Shown here: positions 62,858 through 64,000 of the stretch, in pieces | Numbering within the stretch: the first letter of the stretch is position 1 | How the letters are laid out: each line of letters opens with the position of its first letter | Source of the DNA: Anaerocolumna sp. AGMB13025 | Lineage (GTDB): Bacteria > Bacillota > Clostridia > Lachnospirales > Lachnospiraceae | Length of the DNA stretch: 64,000 nt | Direction: 5' to 3' | Assembly: GCF_029689925.1 (NCBI RefSeq) | Contig: NZ_CP121445.1 | Coordinates: 923,001 to 987,000, forward strand | Position numbers and translations under genes: made by a program | Notes under the pieces: model-generated | Databases searched by the model: none | What the model saw: the letters and a program-made list of their open reading frames with translations, nothing else | What the model was told of the DNA's origin: nothing

Positions 62858-64000
62858 TTAGAATAATTCATTATTCTGCAGTTTCAGTGTACCAATAGCC
62901 AGGAAGTTCTTAATCACAACACTGATACCGCCAAGTAGAATAGAGGAATCCTGCAGAGCAGAGGGCACAATGTGGGTAACACTGTTCATTTTGCTGTTTA
63001 AGGATTGCTCAATATGTCTTGTAAGCCCCGGAAAGAAACTGGTAAAGGAACTATTAATAATGACAATATCCGGATTATAGGCATTTAACACATTATTGAT
63101 GCAGATAGACATATATTTGATAAACTTGTCCATAATATCAATAGCGTCTTTGTCTCCGGTCTGATACATGGAAGAGAGCAATTCAAAATCAACATCGGAA
63201 TAGTCTTTTTTCTTAGCAAATTCTTTTAATAAAGCCCGTTCTGAAACATATTGCTCCAGGCAGCCATGATTGCCGCAGGGGCATTCTTTTCCGTCAACTT
63301 CGATGATGGTATGGCCGAATTCCCCGGCGCGTCCGTTGTAACCGGTATAGAGGGTATTATTAATGAGAATTCCAAGACCGATTCCGGAATGTACGCTGAT
63401 ATTGGCTATGTTGGGATAATCAAACATGAAAGTCTTTTCTCCCAGTACGGAAAGATTGGCTTCATTCTCCAAAAATATCGGTGCATGAAAGTGTTCCTCT
63501 AATTTTTTAGCTAAGTCGATGCCGGTCAAATCATAATAAGGTGTAAAGGAAACTTTATTATCATAAACAACCCCATGGATTCCCAAGGAGATTCCTACCA
63601 AACCATATGTAGTAGAAGTGCTTTGGGGTTTCATGGATTCAATTAAACTGCTTAAGACCTGTACAATATCTTCATGGGCTTTTGGTGTTTTGATTTGTTT
63701 CAGACTACAGTTCTCACCTTCTAAATCAGTCAGCAGAGCTGAGACGGTTTCGACACCGATATCAATACTAATCACATAGCCAGCCTTTTTGTTAAAGCTC
63801 AGTAAAATTGGTTTCCTTCCAAGATCGGTATCATCACTGCCGATTTCAATTACTAAATCCTTATTAATCAGGTCTTGGACAATGGTGGAAATCGTTGCTT
63901 TGGTCAGTCCGAGTTTTTTTGAAATGGCAGCTCTTGAGATGGGCTTTGAATTAATTATTGTTTCCAGCACAAGGGTGCTGTTAATGTCACGAATCAGTTC
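62858..64000 (-). CDS. ROK-family transcriptional regulator (XylR/NagC-like), 5' end outside window
   Basis: At least 380 residues. The frame is open to the window edge (ELIRDINSTL before the GTG at 63970), so the true start lies outside. Winged helix-turn-helix near the N-terminus (PISRAAISKKLGLTKATIS), then a ROK sugar-kinase-like domain: SIDIGVETVSALLTD, GISLGIHGVV, LENEANLSVLGE, and the zinc-binding ECPCGNHGCLEQY. The kinase Asp is replaced in a typical regulator pattern (LENEAN), consistent with sugar sensing without catalysis. It probably represses a carbohydrate operon beyond the window. Confidence 0.9.
   Translation of the reverse strand, partial: ELIRDINSTLVLETIINSKPISRAAISKKLGLTKATISTIVQDLINKDLVIEIGSDDTDLGRKPILLSFNKKAGYVISIDIGVETVSALLTDLEGENCSLKQIKTPKAHEDIVQVLSSLIESMKPQSTSTTYGLVGISLGIHGVVYDNKVSFTPYYDLTGIDLAKKLEEHFHAPIFLENEANLSVLGEKTFMFDYPNIANISVHSGIGLGILINNTLYTGYNGRAGEFGHTIIEVDGKECPCGNHGCLEQYVSERALLKEFAKKKDYSDVDFELLSSMYQTGDKDAIDIMDKFIKYMSICINNVLNAYNPDIVIINSSFTSFFPGLTRHIEQSLNSKMNSVTHIVPSALQDSSILLGGISVVIKNFLAIGTLKLQNNELF

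Noticed and set aside
1..64000. tRNA or rRNA genes
   Set aside because: I looked for tRNA TTCRANNC-type arms near strong hairpins and for rRNA-like conserved blocks and found none.

Overview
The window looks like chromosome of a low-GC, spore-forming Firmicute of the Lachnospiraceae / Clostridium cluster XIVa type. This rests on AGGAGG ribosome sites, an alpha/beta small acid-soluble spore protein, an AddAB recombination complex, a glutamine-dependent NAD synthetase, a ZTP riboswitch before purH, and a carbohydrate ABC transporter set with DUF5696, YIP1 and beta-propeller companions. The genus cannot be fixed from the sequence alone.

Layout. (1) 1-16.7 kb: a polysaccharide-use region. It has the end of one sugar ABC permease, a propeller/TPR membrane protein, a YIP1 protein, a DUF5696 protein, a second permease pair, a GH30 hydrolase, a LacI regulator with a likely operator, a GH35 beta-galactosidase, an unclassified 815-residue protein and a CehA/McbA-type PHP metallohydrolase. 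(2) 16.8-18.2 kb, minus strand: a membrane-anchored amidase and a dCMP deaminase. (3) 18.4-25.7 kb: the phosphate regulon pstSCAB-phoU-phoP-phoR behind a Pho box; PstA carries an extra PDZ-like domain. (4) 26.4-34.6 kb: a DUF1461 membrane protein, purH behind a ZTP riboswitch, a cold-shock protein, an NfeD-like protein, a Big2 protein, a second two-component system and a probable 6S RNA. (5) 34.6-47.9 kb: nadE split by an 11.05 kb mobile element. (6) 48-64 kb: a DegV protein, an FMN-bind-like membrane protein, two very long inverted repeats around a gene remnant, addB-addA, a chemotaxis receptor, a spore protein, a lipid kinase and a ROK regulator cut by the window end.

The main result is the element in nadE. 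Three tyrosine recombinases and a TnpC-like protein form a tightly overlapping minus-strand operon. The element has 26-bp imperfect inverted ends next to a 6-bp core (ATCTGC) found at both junctions. It breaks the host glutamine-dependent NAD synthetase gene exactly at the catalytic-cysteine codon; joining the flanks at the core restores one 641-codon frame. Just inside the left end, in the host gene's direction, it carries a complete, diverged nadE whose matching site is recoded (GTGTGT). This looks like an element that replaces the essential gene it breaks and does not contain its own target. Its other cargo is an unknown protein with an R-x4-H motif, a SEC-C protein with a Cys-His-Asp triad, and a small gene whose promoter is filled by a palindrome.

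The second result is a set of recurring structured leaders directly before start codons. One family (about 72 bp; 7.7, 23.2 and, three times in tandem, 34.7 kb) precedes GH30, phoP and nadE. The other (about 105 bp; 3.0 and 27.9 kb) precedes the DUF5696 gene and purH. Stem changes between copies are compensated, the second family's pairings interleave like a pseudoknot, and both end in a hairpin followed by ATGGG and the start codon.
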